A stretch of DNA of 64,000 bases from Dastarcus helophoroides. Taxonomy: Eukaryota; Arthropoda; Insecta; Coleoptera; Bothrideridae. The stretch spans positions 36,836,126-36,900,125 of the forward strand of contig CM053327.1 of the NCBI GenBank assembly GCA_028583605.1. The letters are read 5' to 3'. Position numbers and translations under genes: made by a program. Below the pieces are notes generated by a model. The model did no database searches, was not told the DNA's origin, and saw only the letters and a program-made list of their open reading frames with translations. The first letter of the stretch is position 1, and each line of letters opens with the position of its first letter. Below, piece by piece: positions 1-31,400 of this stretch.

Positions 1-360
1 GCCAACGACGACGGAGACGGACGAAGGGGACCGAAACGTGTGAACGTACCGACATGGCACCTCACGAACGTTAAAAGAAAAGAGAAAGTGAAGTTATCAG
101 CTGTGTTTTCGTAATCAAATTTTATAATAATTTTAAGCGCTAACGGACTGTTGTATATCGCGCGTAACCTATACCTGTATGCGTACACAATTCTTCGCGA
201 GTTTTTCGCCCGAGACGGGGCGGCCGCCCAACAGCACCGGCGAGTGTGCTGGGAGTCAGTCGTGCGCTGGGGTTGCGCCCCCCTCGGGTTTAGCGGTATC
301 GTTTCTAGTTAAGAACAGAAGTAATTCGTAATGGACCCTTAAGAGAGCCTTGGGGTACCC
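1..360. other. GC-rich edge segment, possible promoter or 5' UTR
   Basis: The first 360 bases are clearly richer in G+C and CpG than anything nearby, with a dense stretch around 210-300. Frame 1 is open from the window edge to a TAA at about 114, and two frames are open through 185-335, but GC richness alone can do this. The only early ATG (about 53) gives a six-codon frame. No protein family is recognised. It could be a promoter, a first exon or the tail of an exon of a gene beyond the left edge. It does not read as the missing WD40 exons of Atg16 on the minus strand. Confidence 0.3.
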
Positions 361-2040
361 CTGTTTTCAACTGTAACACCCACGAGCAGTTTGACAAGTT
401 ATAGAAGGTTTATATTTTCAGTTGTCGTACTCGTAGATTGTTTGGACAGACTGGTGGATTTACGCTTACCAAAATTAGTAATTTTAGCAATTTGGGTCTT
501 TGAAATTCGAAAGTTGTTTTCAGAGATTTCCTCTTCTTTGTCAAAGATCTCTTGAACTATTTCGGATTAAAAATGAGAATTTTTTTGAATTAGATAATAC
601 TGGAGATCTCGGGAAGAAAATGAAAAAATTATTAAAAAATCACTTATATTTTTAGAAATGTCGGTTTTTCTGGAATTTATATTTTCACAAAATGTGAATT
701 TTCAATTTCAAATTTGCAATTTATTGGTTAAAATTTCGACTTTTAGTCAATTTCAAAAATAACACATCAAATTGTCAATAAGAAATCCAAATATCAATGC
801 TCAATATTTTGACTTTTTTTTAGAAATCTCGAGCTTTCGCTGAAATTTTTGTTTTTCGCGAAACAAACAGTTTCAGTTTTGAATTTTTAAATACAATTTC
901 AATTTTAAGTACAATTTCGAAAAAAAGTCAAGGTTTCAAATAAAAATTTCGATAAATTTTCTGAAATATCGAAAAGTGTCAAGATAAAAAAGAAATTGAA
1001 CGACACACGACACTCTTATTATTTCAATTTATTTGGCTTTGTTGTCAAAATATCCAAATTTTCATCTTCTAAAATGTTAGTTTTTAAACCGAAAGTCCAA
1101 CTCTAAACTTCAAATTTTCGAGTCCTTTTTGAGAAACTTCTGAGCATAACTTAACTTTTGTTGAACTCGAAATTCCGAGGAAAGCTCGTATTGACATGAA
1201 TACCGATACTTTGAGTTGAAAATTAAAGTCCACCAAAATTTCTGGAAAAAATCAAAATCTCTCAAAAAACAAAACTTTGAAAAATGAACAAAACTTAGAA
1301 AAATGAGCAAAATTTCGAAAAATCGAAATTTCGGGGAAAAGGCCAGATTTTCAAGAATTTAAAAATTCGGGAAAAATACCAACATTTCAGGAAGAACAAC
1401 CAAGATTTCAACGAAAAGAAAAATTTCGCGGAAGATTCAAAATCTCGAAAAAATTAAAGATTTAAAAGACAATCAAAAATTTCGAAACAAACTGAAAACG
1501 AAAATAGAATTTCTTTTTTTTGGACATTCTTTTAAAAATTTTAAGGCGAAGTTTAATGAATTTTAATTTTTGACTTTTATTTTCACAATCCAATTTAATG
1601 GCTTTAACCTAAAATATTTTTGATGAAAATAAATTGATATTTCAAGAAACTCTTTTTGTTTGTTTTTTTGCAAATTTACGACTTTCAAAAAGCAAACAAA
1701 ATGATGACGATTTTCTTCAGAAATTTCGACTGGATTACCTAACAATCTCGAATTTTTCACTTAGAGTTTTGACTTCAAAGTCAAATTTGACGAATTTCAA
1801 CGAAAATTTATAGAATAAAGTTGACATTTCAAAGAAATAATCGCATTTCTTTTCTCAATTTCACGTTTTTTTCGGAATTGCGACTGAATTTGCAGTTTCA
1901 ATTTCTAATTGTATAAAATTTCGATCGAATCTTTTGACCATAAAATCTAATTTTTGGAAAAAAAAGCTTATATTTCAAGCAAATCAGATTTCTAATAAGT
2001 GTTCAGATAAACCGTTCCAAAAATCGAAATAGGGTCAAGC
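361..2040. repeat. Degenerate TTTCGA-type low-complexity DNA
   Basis: Apart from a short ordinary stretch at 361-480, this is AT-rich DNA built from endlessly varied words such as AATTTCGA, TTTCAAA and TTTTGAAA. No clear period and no gene are seen. The short open frames here translate to low-complexity F/K/N/S strings. Confidence 0.7.
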
Positions 2041-2042
2041 GT

Positions 2043-3640
2043 TACATTCCTAACTTTGGATCGTTAATCGTAAACCATGCTCTCGCTTATGAGACGACCC
2101 TCAAACATGTTAGACAAAACAAAAATCGAATTCGTTCACATTGCCTACCTAATCTACATTTCATAAGAACAAAACGAGTTTCTACATTCCATAAGAATGT
2201 AAAATGTCTTGAAGAACTTATCCCAAAATATATAAAACCGTGTCCTAGGGCTTTGTCAGGGTTATTAAATATCCAAATGGGTCAACAGCCCCAAAAATCG
2301 AGATAGAGTCAAGTCTCTACATTCCTTTTTTTTTTCATCGATTAATCGTCGAACATTTGCCTGTTTATAGGACCTTCGAACATGTTAGACAATACAAAAA
2401 TCGAATTCGTTCACATTGTCTACCTAATCTACATTCCATAAGAACAAAACAAGTTTCTACATTCCATAAGAATGTAAAATGTCTTGAAGAACTTATCCCA
2501 AAATATATAAAAACGTGTCCTAGGGCTTTGTCAGAGTTATTAAATATCGAAATGGGTCAACAGCCCCAAAAATCGAGATAGAGTCAAGTCGCTACATTCC
2601 TTAATTTTCATCGATTAATCGTTGAACATTTGCTTGTTTATAGGGCCCTCGAATATGTTACACAATACAAAAATCGAATTCGTTCACATTGTCTACCTAA
2701 TCTACATTCCATAAAAACAAAACAAGTTTCTACATTCCGTAAGATTGTAAAATGTCAGTAAGACCATATCTCAAAATATACAAAAGGGTATCCTAGGGCT
2801 GCCAAGGCTGTCCAAAAGCAAAGAGGTGAACAGCGTCAAAAATTAGGATAGAGTCAAATCTCTACATTCCTTATTTTTGATCGACTAGTTCTAGAACACG
2901 TCCTCGTTTTTACGACCCTTGAACTCTTTCGAAAATCAAAAAATACTTTTTTCACTGGTCACTCAACCTACATTCCATGGGAACAAAACAAGGTGCTACA
3001 TTCCATAAAAGTAAAACAAGATTCTACAATCCAAGATACTACATTCTGTATCAACGTATGTCAAGACCTTAAACGTGTTGGAAAATACAAAAATCGAATT
3101 CGTTCACCTTGTCCACCTAATCTACATTCCACAAAAACAAAACTAGTTTCTACATTCCATAAGAATGTAGAATGTCTGTAAGATCATATCCCAAAATATA
3201 CAAAAACGTATCATAGGGCTGCCAGGGCTATTAAAGAGCCAAACAGGTGAGCAGCCTCAAAAATGGAAATAGAGCTAAATTCCTACATTCTTTATTTTTG
3301 TTACGATTAATTGCTTATACGACCCTCGAACTCGCTCAAAAATAAAAAAATACTTTTTGCACATTGTTCACTTGATCTATATTTCGTGGAAAAAAAGCAA
3401 GACGCTACATTCCATAAGAACAAAACAAGATTCTACATTCTGCTACAGCTTGTGCAAAGACCCTTAAACGTGTTGGATCTACATTCCATAGGGACAAAAC
3501 AAGATGCTACATTCCATGGAAACAAAACAAGGTGCCACATTCCATGGAAACAAAACAAGGTGCTACATTCCATAAAAGTAAATCAAAATTCTATATTCCA
3601 AGATTCTACATTCTGTAACGTGTGTCAAGTGTGGAAAAAC
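2043..3640. repeat. Tandem array, ~275 bp units with CTACATTCC words
   Basis: Units begin with CTACATTCC followed by ATCGATTAATCG at about 2043, 2316, 2592, 2863 and 3283, giving spacings of 273, 276, 271 and 420 bp. Each holds a near-constant block (GTCCTAGGGCTTTGTCAG, then CAACAGCCCCAAAAATCG). The later, longer unit is expanded by a short inner repeat of the type CTACATTCCATAAGAACAAA. The open frames here are repeat-derived. Confidence 0.85.
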
Positions 3641-4525
3641 GTATCCCAGGGCTGTCGGAACTATTTGGTGTCCAAATAACCGTCTTACTTTTGTTCTATC
3701 TCTGATCAATCCTCATTTTGTTACCATAATGAAATGAATTGTTTCAAATTCGACGAAACAATTACTCTCATCTATGGAGCCGAACGAATGTCCTAAACGC
3801 CGAGTTGTTTAACCCTTAATACTCATAAATATAAACATTGCTTGAGTAACGTTATATGTCGCCAATTACGCAGCTTTGTCGCAAATTTCTAACGTACTTT
3901 TAGCTTATTTTTTTGGTTCAGGTAATCGTCACCTACGTTTTCGCAATAATTAATTAATTAAAATTAATTAATCGAATATGTAACGTTACTGTCATTATTA
4001 TTATTAACGAAGATGTGGCATATATGGATCCCAGGACGATCTGGCGTGAACCGCGGGATGAATGGATTTTTTTTTTACTAATAAGCGCGATCGTTTGAAA
4101 AAATGAGTATTTAATTGCTTGTCCTGGTTTCCTCAATGCTCGTGGGCGATTTTGCCAGAGTCGTCGGAGTGCGAACGCAAGATCTTCTACACCATCTTAA
4201 TTTATACATATATAACAAATACCACAATTAATCCCTTAGAATATTCATCATTATTAATAAGTTATTTCCAGTGATAAATTTCGAAATATACGAATAGACA
4301 AGTAAAGAGAAGTTTTATTTCTTCCTGAACCGACAATATCAATCACACTAAGAGTTTCAAACGATGTGCAGTTTGTTACCAGTTCGATAACACACTAGAA
4401 AGCTTTCGTTACGTCATCAAATATATAACTAGAGTCAGAGACCACTCGCATATTTATGTCAGTAATGCGTGCTGAATATTCGACTTCTAGAAAAGTCTGG
4501 AATAATCCACTTCCAGAGAAGTCTG
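3641..4525. other. Non-repetitive AT-rich sequence
   Basis: Ordinary-looking sequence with a TTAATTAA-rich patch near 3948-3972. No exon, RNA gene or transposon ends were recognised. A minus-strand frame at about 4140-4190 contains the residues HSDDSGK but ends at once in a stop and does not match a WD40 blade. Confidence 0.5.
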
Positions 4526-4695
4526 GAATCGACTTCGATTTGGAATCGACTTCGATTTGGAATCGACTTCGATTTGGAATCGACTTCGGTCTGAAATCGA
4601 CTTTGGTCTGGAATCGACTTCGGTTTGGAATCGACTTCGATCTGAAATCGAATTCGATCTGGAATCGACTTCGGTCTGAAATCGACTTCGGTCTG
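4526..4695. repeat. 17 bp minisatellite, 10 copies
   Basis: Ten back-to-back copies of a 17 bp unit GAATCGACTTCGATTTG, varying as CGGTCTG or AAATCG at the ends. Because 17 is not a multiple of three and the unit lacks stops, frames on both strands stay open and give arginine/serine-rich or IDFDL-type peptides. These are not genes. Confidence 0.95.
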
Positions 4696-5263
4696 AAACG
4701 CACATTCACGTATGAGTCATTCCATCCAGTCGACGAGTATAAGTCTCCTCCCTCCCCCTAACAATTGTCGAGTAAATTCTAAAAATGTCTAAAGGATTAC
4801 GTTTTTACAGTCACCACTGTCATTTAAAGGAATCCACACACGTTACTGTAACTAATTTAGCATTACACAGTTTGCTACAGTATCGATAAAAGTCCATATG
4901 GTCTGTTGAGCCTACAGAATTCGTTCGATCAGCTATAACGTGCCCTCCAGCAATAGAATTAATAATTCCCATTGTTTAGCAATGGCACTGTTCTACGAAC
5001 TAAAATTCGGTTATAAGGAACGAACCAATGGAGAATTATATATAGTACATCGATTAATATTCAATTATATTTCAGTCTATATGCAAACTCCAGGGACGGA
5101 AATTTGCATACGTTCTATAATTCGCCTAAATGGAATTGATGGTTAGGGATTAATTCAGTTACGAATGGATTTAGATAGTAAAATGGCTCAGAAGAACGCT
5201 GCCGGAGAACCAATCGCGTCAAGAAATCCTTGAATAACGCAAACACCCGAAATTACTTCCAAC
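4696..5263. other. Non-repetitive spacer
   Basis: Mixed AT-rich DNA with no recognisable coding or RNA feature; it ends at the target duplication of the next element. Confidence 0.5.
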
Positions 5264-5271
5264 CACATATG

Positions 5272-8200
5272 CAGGGGCGTATTAAACTTGTTGGGGGCCC
5301 TGATAAGCGCCCCTGTGAAAATATGGCAAAACTTTGTCGCGTCTCCAAAATATTGTTAACGATGAAAAAAAAAGGAATTTATTCCATTTCGACGTTGGAA
5401 CATTTTTTTGAAAATTTCCAGACTTCAGACAACGTTCTGTGCTTGAAATTTCAATCTAAAATTTGAATTTATGTTTTTAGTTCAGAGATTTCGACCCTTG
5501 TCTTGTCGCTTTGTGTTTTATTTAATTTCAAAGACATTTCCAATAAAAGCTTTCGATTTTCCAACCTTCGAAACATCAAATTTTAGAATTTCCGAACTTT
5601 CCCACTTTTCAATTTTTAAATTTTCCCAATCAAAAGTTGGAAAGATCGAAAGTTGAAAAGTTCGAAAATTTGATGGTTCGTAAGTAAGAAGTTTGGAAAC
5701 TTCGAAAGTTCTCTCGAAAGTTATTAAGTGTAAAGATTTTCGCCTTTAACACTTAATAATTTTCGAGAGAACTTTCGAAATTTCCAAACTTCTTACTTTC
5801 CAAACTCGTTACTTTCGAACCTCGAAAATTATTAAGTGTTAAAGGCGAAAATCTTTACACTTAATAACTTTCGAGAGAACTTTCGAAATTTCCAAACTTC
5901 TTACTTTCGAACCTCGAAAATTATTAAGCGTTAAAGGCGAAAATCTTTACACTTAATAACTTTCGAGAGAATTTTGGAACTTTCCAAACTTCTTACTTTC
6001 GAACCATCAAATTTTCAAACTTTCCAACTTTCGATTTTTCGAGCCTTCGTGCCATGGATTTTTAAATTATGAAACTTTCTAACTTTCACACTTCCCAATT
6101 TTTAAATTTCCAAACTCTTGAACAAATTTTCGAGCTTTCAATTTGCAAATTTTCAAAGTTTCAAATTTTCGAACTTTAAAACTTCCGATTTTCAAACCTT
6201 TAAACCTTCAAAGCTTTTAACTTTCGAATTTTCAAACTTTCACATTCTCGAATTTTGGAACTTCCGATTTTCGATTTTCAACATTTCGAATCTACAAAAC
6301 TTCAACCGTCAAATGTTTAAACTGTCCAATCGTCAATATTTCAAACTTTCAAATTTTAGAAACTTCAAACTTCTAAATTTTCAAATTTTTTACTTTTTAA
6401 GATGTCAAACTTTCGCATTTTAAGTTTTTCAACTTTTAGGTTTTCTAATTTTTTCAACTTCTACATTGTAAAACTTTCCAGATTTAAAACTTTCCCCTCG
6501 AACCCTCAAATTTTCAATTTTGAAATACTCCAACTTTTAAATTTTTAATTTTTCAAACTTCCGAAATATGTAACTTTAAAACTTAAGAACTTCTGAACTT
6601 TTCAATTTTCGAATTTTCAAAGTTTTCAATTTTGGAACTGTCACACCTTCAAATGTTGGAACTTTTCAACTTTCAAATTTTCTTTTCGAACTTTCAATTT
6701 TCAATCCTTCGAAACTCTGACGTTGAACCTTTTCAACTTTCAAATTTTCTGTTTTCGTACTTTCAATTGTCAATCCCTCGAAACTCTGCAAACTTTCTGA
6801 CTTTCGAACTGTCGAAACTTCAACTTTCAGATTTTCAAACCTTATAAATTTCAAAGTTTAGATTTTTCGAACCTCCGAACTTACTGATTTTCAAATTTTC
6901 GAAATCCCAATCTTTTTAACTTTCAAATTTTTTAACTTTTAAAAACTGTCAAATTTTTAAAGTTTCAAATTTTCGAATTTTGAAACTTCCGATTTTCAAA
7001 CCTTCAAACAAATGTTCGAGCTTTCAACTTACAAATTTTCAATTTTTCAACTTTTAGGCTTCCCAATTTGTCAAGTTTGACATTTCCGAACTATCCAAAT
7101 GCTAAACTTTCAAATTTTCTAACTTTCAATTTTAGAACTTTCAAACCCTCGAATTTTCAATTTTTAAACTTTCAAACTTTTAACTTTGTAATTTCTCAAA
7201 CTTCCAAAATATTTAACTTTAAGACTTTCGAACCTTTAAACTTGCAAATTTTTAAATCTTCAAATTTTTGTACTTTCCAACTTTCGAATTTTCTGTTTTC
7301 GAACTTTTGATTGTCAATCCTTCGAAACCTTGCAAACTTTCTAACTTTTAAATCTTCGAAACTTCGACTTTCAAATTCTCAAACTTTCCAACTTTCAAAG
7401 TTTAGATTTTTCAAACTTTCGAACCTTCGAACGATTGATTTTCAAATTTTCGAAATCATAAACTTCTAAATTTTCAAACTGTTTAATTTTCCAAGTTTTA
7501 AACTTTCGAGCTTTCCAGTTTTTCAACATCTACACGTTCTAACTTTAAATTTGAAAACTTTCGAACTTTCCAGTTTTTCCACACCTACAGGTCCTAACTT
7601 TAAATTTCAAACTTTCAAATTTTCGAAATTTTAAACTTCGACCTTTCGAATCGTCGACTTTTAAAACCTCGAACATTCTAACTTTGAAACTTCTCAATGT
7701 TTAAATGTTAAATCTTTCAAAATTTTCAACTGCAAAACTTTCCAGTTTTGGACTTTCGAACTTTTGATTTTCAATCCTTCGAAACTTTGCAAACTTTTGA
7801 ATCTTCGAAACTTCGTCTTTCAAACTTTCCAATTTTCGATTTTCAATGTTTCGGGATTTCAAATTTTCGAACATTTCAATTTTCAAAGTCAAGATTTTTT
7901 TGAACTTTCGAACCTTCGAACTATTGATTTTCAAATTTTCGAAGCCTGAAACTTTTAAATTTTGAGACTTATTAATTTTCCGAGATTTAAATTGTCGAAC
8001 TTTCCAGTTTTTCAACTTCGACACGTTTTAACTTTAAATATCAAACTTTCAAATTTTCGAAATTGCAATCATCGATCTTTGGAACCTCCGAATCATCGAC
8101 TTTCAAAATCTGGAGCTTTGGAACCCTTGAACCTTCCAACTTTTAAATATTCAATCGTTCAAGCTTTTCAACTTTAAAACCTAACACTTTCGAACTTTTG

Positions 8201-10159
8201 AATTCTTAAATTTTTCATTGTTTAAATTTTCAAATTTTTCAATTTTAAAATTCTCGAATTTTTTAACTGTCAAGCTTTTCAATTTTCGATTTTTAATCAC
8301 TCGAGATTTAAAACTTTTAAATTTTCAAACTGATTACTTTTCCAAGATTACAACTGTCGAACTTTCCAGTTTTTCAACTTCAACAAGTTCTAACTTTATA
8401 TTACAAATTTTTGAAATTGCAATCTTCGATCTTTCGAACTTTCGAATCATCGACTTTCAAAATTTGGAACTTTCCAACTCTTGAACGTTCCAACTTTTAA
8501 ATATTTAGTCTTTCAAGCTTTTCAACTTTAAGATTTTCCAATTTTGAGTTTTCGACTTTTGAATTTTCAAATTTTTCAATTTTAAATTTTCCGAATTATT
8601 CAACTTTCGGGCTTTCCAATTTTCGATTTTTAATCTTTCGAGTTTCGAGGTTTCAAATTTTCGAAATTGCTAACTTTCAAGGTTTCGATTTTTCAAACTT
8701 TCGAACCTTCGAAGTATTGATTTTCAAATTTCCGAAATCTTAAACTTTTAAGTGTTCAAATATTTTAATTTTTAGAATTTTAAACTTTCGAACTTTCCAG
8801 TTTTACAGCTTTACACGTTCTAACACGTTCAAACTTTCAACATTTCTAAATTTGAACATTCGAATTATCGACTTTCAAAATCTCGAAATTTCCAACTTTT
8901 GAACCTTCCAACTTTTATATCTTTAGCCTTTCAAGCTTTTCAACTTTAAAACTTTCCAGTTTTGAACTTTCGAACTTTTGAATTTTCATATTTTTTAACT
9001 TTAAAACTCTCGAAGTTTTCGACTTTTAAGTTTTAGATTTTCAATCTTTAGAGATTACCAATTTTCGAACTTTCTAACTTTTAAAGTTTCGATTTTTCAA
9101 ACTTTCATAGCTTCGAATTGTTGATTTTCAAATTTTCGAAATCTCGAACTTTTAAATTTTCAAATTTTTTACTTTCCAACTTTCAAACTTTTCAGTTTTT
9201 CAACTCCAAACGTTCGAATTTTAAATTATCGAAATTTCCATTTTAGATCTTTCGAACCTTCGAATCATCGACTTTTAAATTATCAAACTTTCAAATTTTT
9301 GAACCTTCCAACTTTCAAATTCAGAATCTCTTCCGAGATTTCCAATTTTCGAACTTTCTAACTTTCAAAGTTTCGATTTTTTAAACTTTCGAACCCTCGA
9401 ATTATTGATTTTCAAATTTTCGAAATCTCGATCTTTTAAATTTTCAAATTTTTTACTTTCCAACTTTCAAACTTTTCAGTTTTCCAACTCCAAACGTTCG
9501 AATTTTAAATTATCGAAATTTCAATTTTCGATCTTTGGAACCTTTGAATCATCGACTTTTAAGTTATCAAACTTTCAAATTTTTAAACCTTCCAACTTTC
9601 AAATTATCAACCTTTCAAACATTCCAAATTTAACATTTTCCAGCTCTTCAACGTTCGAGCTTCTGAATTTTGGAATTTTTCAGCTTGAAAATTTTTCAAT
9701 ATTCCAACTTACAAGCTTTCCAATTTTCAAACTTCCAATTTCCAATCTTTCGAAACTTCGACTTTCAAATTTTCGAATTTTCTAACTTTCAAACTTCTCA
9801 TTTTTCAAATTGTTAAACCTTCGAATCATTGACTTTCAAATTTCAAAGACCTTTTCAAAACTTTCACACTTTTAAACCATCAAACTTTCCAACTGCCACA
9901 CTTTCAAACTTTCTTAAAATTCATTTCGACTTCAAATTTCCGATTCAAGCTTGAATTTTCCGATATAAACTCGAAGTTTTAACTTAAAACATTTAAATTG
10001 GGATTTTACCAGAATTTTCAAATTTTTTAACAAAATTTTCGAATTTCCAAAAACATTGTTACGATCTAAAATGAGGAAACCATCCATTTTGATGGGGGGT
10101 TCTGATGGAAGCCCTTGTGCTGTAGTTTATGTTGCTAAATGTTGTTAAATCCGTTCCTG
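5272..10159. mobile_element. hAT-like non-autonomous element carrying a degenerate TTTCGAAC array
   Basis: The left end reads CAGGGGCGTATTAAAC and the reverse complement of the right end reads CAGGAACGGATTTAAC, an inverted terminal repeat with a few mismatches. Flanking 8 bp copies are CACATATG (5264-5271) and CGCATATG (10160-10167), 7 of 8 identical, as expected for hAT insertions. Almost all of the 4.9 kb interior (about 5480-9990) is pyrimidine-rich DNA made of CTTTCGAA, TTTTCAAA and CTTCCAAC words, with recurrent ATCATCGACTTT landmarks near 8091, 8446, 9266, 9549 and 9825. No transposase frame is present. Confidence 0.7.
5680..5990. repeat. Three nested hairpin-forming repeats
   Basis: A block reading TAAGAAGTTTGGAAAC, then TCTCTCGAAAGTTATTAAG is followed within a few bases by its reverse complement. 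Arms are about 50 bp (about 5684-5735 and 5745-5797). The CTTAATAACTTTCGAGAG half is then repeated twice more (about 5860 and 5955) in alternating orientation. It lies inside the 5272-10159 element and could fold into alternative hairpins. Confidence 0.75.
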
Positions 10160-10167
10160 CGCATATG

Positions 10168-28903
<18,736 letters not shown>

Positions 28904-29250
28904 TGTTGGTTTTGGAGGTTATGCGATGGATGCGACGAAATAAGGTGATAATCATGTCCAGAATCGAAACACACCTGATAAAGAGACACTAATGATGGGT
29001 AACTGATGCAAGAACCGATAATTATAGGGTCAAATTTAATTACTACTATCTGGGTAAATAGAAACTTTTCAAAATATCACGAGTCATTTGATCTACGAGT
29101 GCTGTTCAATGCGAGTATTCATTATCGAATTGTACCAATCGATTCACTGCCTAATTGATATAGAACTTTGTTAAACAGTTCGAAATTGTGTGTTTTTGGT
29201 AAAAATCTTCAGAAACAACCTAATTAATGTCCATAATTTGAAGTTTAGAA
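28904..29250 (-). promoter_or_regulatory. Atg16: Atg16 5' flank (promoter/5' UTR region)
   Basis: Lies immediately upstream of the Atg16 start on the minus strand and is not repetitive. The transcription start cannot be placed from sequence alone and no clear TATA box stands out. Confidence 0.4.
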
Positions 29251-29259
29251 TTATATTTA

Positions 29260-29386
29260 TTTAACATTTTTGCGACCCAGTTTGGAAATATGACATAAAG
29301 TTAATAACATAATGTTTCCGATATATTGTAAACTTTCAGTACTGAAATTTTATATATTTCCAAACTGGGTCGCAGAAATGTTTAAA
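29260..29386. repeat. Inverted repeat, ~31 bp arms
   Basis: Left arm (29260-29290) includes TGCGACCCAGTTTGGAAATA; right arm (29355-29386) is its reverse complement apart from one indel and one mismatch. The loop is about 64 bp. A partial third arm (CCCAAACTGGTACAAAGAAA) is at about 29560. The flank TCAATAAGGGTTCTACC matches the flank of the palindrome at 31851. Confidence 0.8.
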
Positions 29387-29599
29387 AAAAATTAATTAAA
29401 TATAATGTTTTCGATCAATAAGGGTTCTACCAAGAAGAATTTAGAATTAAAATTTTATGAAAACTTGGACATTTTGATATATTAAAATCAGTGATACGTA
29501 GTCGTATTTTTAAAAAAATATTCAGAATATTGTCAAGTATTATTACTAAAAAATTAAATGTTCCCAAACTGGTACAAAGAAATGTTAAAATAAACTGGT

Positions 29600-30665
29600 C
29601 AGGTGAATACGAAGTCATGTGAGCTTGAGGTCATGTAAACTCAAGGTCACATGAGTTCCAGTTCAGGCGTAGTCAAGTATTGGGTCAGCGTCATGTGAGC
29701 TTAAGGTCATGTGGGCCCAAGGTCATGTAAGCTCAAGGTCACATGAGGTCAAGGTCACATAGGCTCAAGGTCACATAGGATCAAAGTCACAAGAGCCCAA
29801 GGTCACGCGCACCCAAGGCCACGCGCACCCAAGGCCACGCGAATCCAAGGTCATGTAAGCTGAAGGTCACGTTAAGTCAAGGTTACATGAGCTCAAGGTC
29901 GCGTAAGCTCAAGGTAACGTGAGATTAAGGTCACGTGAGTCTAAGGTCATGTAGGCTCAAGTTCGCGTAAGTTCAAGGTCACCGGTGATCGGAATTAGGT
30001 CGGGTGAATAGGTAGGAAGTCATGTGAGCTTGAGGTCGTGTAAGCTCAAGGTCACATGAGTTCCAGTTCACGTGTAGTCAAGTATATATTACGTTTGGTC
30101 AGCGTCACGTGAATTCAAGGTCATGTGAGCCCAAGGTCATGTAATCTCAAGGTCACATGAGGTAAGGTGACGTGAGCTCAAGGTCGCGTGGAATCAAGTT
30201 CACGAGAGCCCAAGGTCACGCGAACCCAAGGTCACGCAACCCCAAGGTCATGTAAACTCAAAGTCACGTGGCTCAAGGTTACATGAGCTCAAGGTCGCGT
30301 GAAATCAAGTTCACGAGAGCCCAAGGTCACGCGAACCCAAGGTCACGCAACCCCAAGGTCATGTAAACTCAAAGTCACGTGACTCAAGGTTACATAAGCT
30401 CAAGGGCGCGTGAGTTCAAGATCACTAGCGCTCAAGGTCACGCGAGTCCAAAGTCATGTAGGCTCAAGGTCACGCGAGTCCAAGGTCATGTAGGCTCAAG
30501 GTCACGTGAGTTCAAAGACACCGGTGATCGGAATTAGATCGCATGTGTGCAAGGTTACGTTAGTTCGAGATCACGTCATTTCTGCTTCGCGTGAACTCAA
30601 GGTCATGTAGCCTCAAGGGAACGTGAGCTCAAATTCACTTGAACTTAATGTCACGTCAATTAAAG
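29600..30665. repeat. CTCAAGGTCACGTGAG minisatellite array upstream of Atg16
   Basis: Dozens of degenerate ~18-20 bp units of the form CTCAAGGTCACGTGAG, with higher-order repeats (GAGTTCCAGTTCA at about 29656 and 30057; CACCGGTGATCGGAATTAG at about 29980 and 30517). TCAAGGTCA is the binding word of NR5A/FTZ-F1 and ERR nuclear receptors. GTCACGTGA is an E-box of the MITF/TFEB (CLEAR) type, and GTCACGTGAC occurs exactly at 30374-30383. The array starts about 700 bp upstream of the Atg16 start codon. Whether it binds anything is unknown. Confidence 0.85.
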
Positions 30666-31400
30666 ATGTTTAAACACAAGAAAGCGTGAGGCAAAATGTT
30701 TCTTTAAAAGTTTAATCTCAAAATTCCGACAGAAATTAATGTTGTCTTGATATTTTACTTAATGAAATCCTCATTTTTTCACGCCTCTTTATGTGAAAAC
30801 TACGAAGGCATAAAAAGGACATAAATTTAAAAAAATGTTTTTAGAAATATCGACTTTTTTCTCCAAATTTCGACTTTTTTTCTCGTCATTTTAACTTTAA
30901 TTTCCTGATATGGACTTTAATCTCCAAATTTGGACTTTGATCTCCACATGTTGACTTTATTCTCGAAATTTCGACTTTAATCTCTGCATTACGACTTTAA
31001 ATTCGAAATTTCGACTTTAAACTCGAAATTTCGACTTTTATCTCGAAATATCAACTTTAATCTCACGATTTCTAAAAGAAAAAGACGACGAAATTTTGGT
31101 AATTAAAAACAGAAATTACTGAACGCACTCTACTACTATCTGTCAATATTGACGGCGAAAGAGAGTGGTGGGGCGCAACTGTCACCTGCCTTAACCATAC
31201 AATATGGAAATGTGGAGTTTAAGCTTTAAATTTCGACTCTAAACTAGATATTTTAACTTTTTTCTTGAAATTTCGAGATTAAAATCGAAGTTTCAACTTT
31301 AATCTCGAAATTTCGAGAAAAAAAGACGAAATTTCGGTGACTAAAGATAAAAATTATTGAATGAACCCTATTGCTAACTGTCATTTTTGACTTTAATCTC
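30666..31400. repeat. TTTCGACTTTAATCTC array with unique linkers
   Basis: Contains a linker (GAAAACTACGAAGGCATAAA), a run of ~19 bp units CGAAATTTCGACTTTAATCT, and an end block (ACAGAAATTACTGAACGCAC, TGTCAATATTGACGG). The same order of blocks is present on the opposite strand at 39440-43380. Confidence 0.8.

Noticed and set aside
4130..4200. Minus-strand residues LRSHSDDSGKIAHEH resembling the next Atg16 WD40 blade (HTLTGHSGKV)
   Set aside because: The frame stops directly after, lacks an acceptor in the right phase, and has extra residues; judged coincidence.
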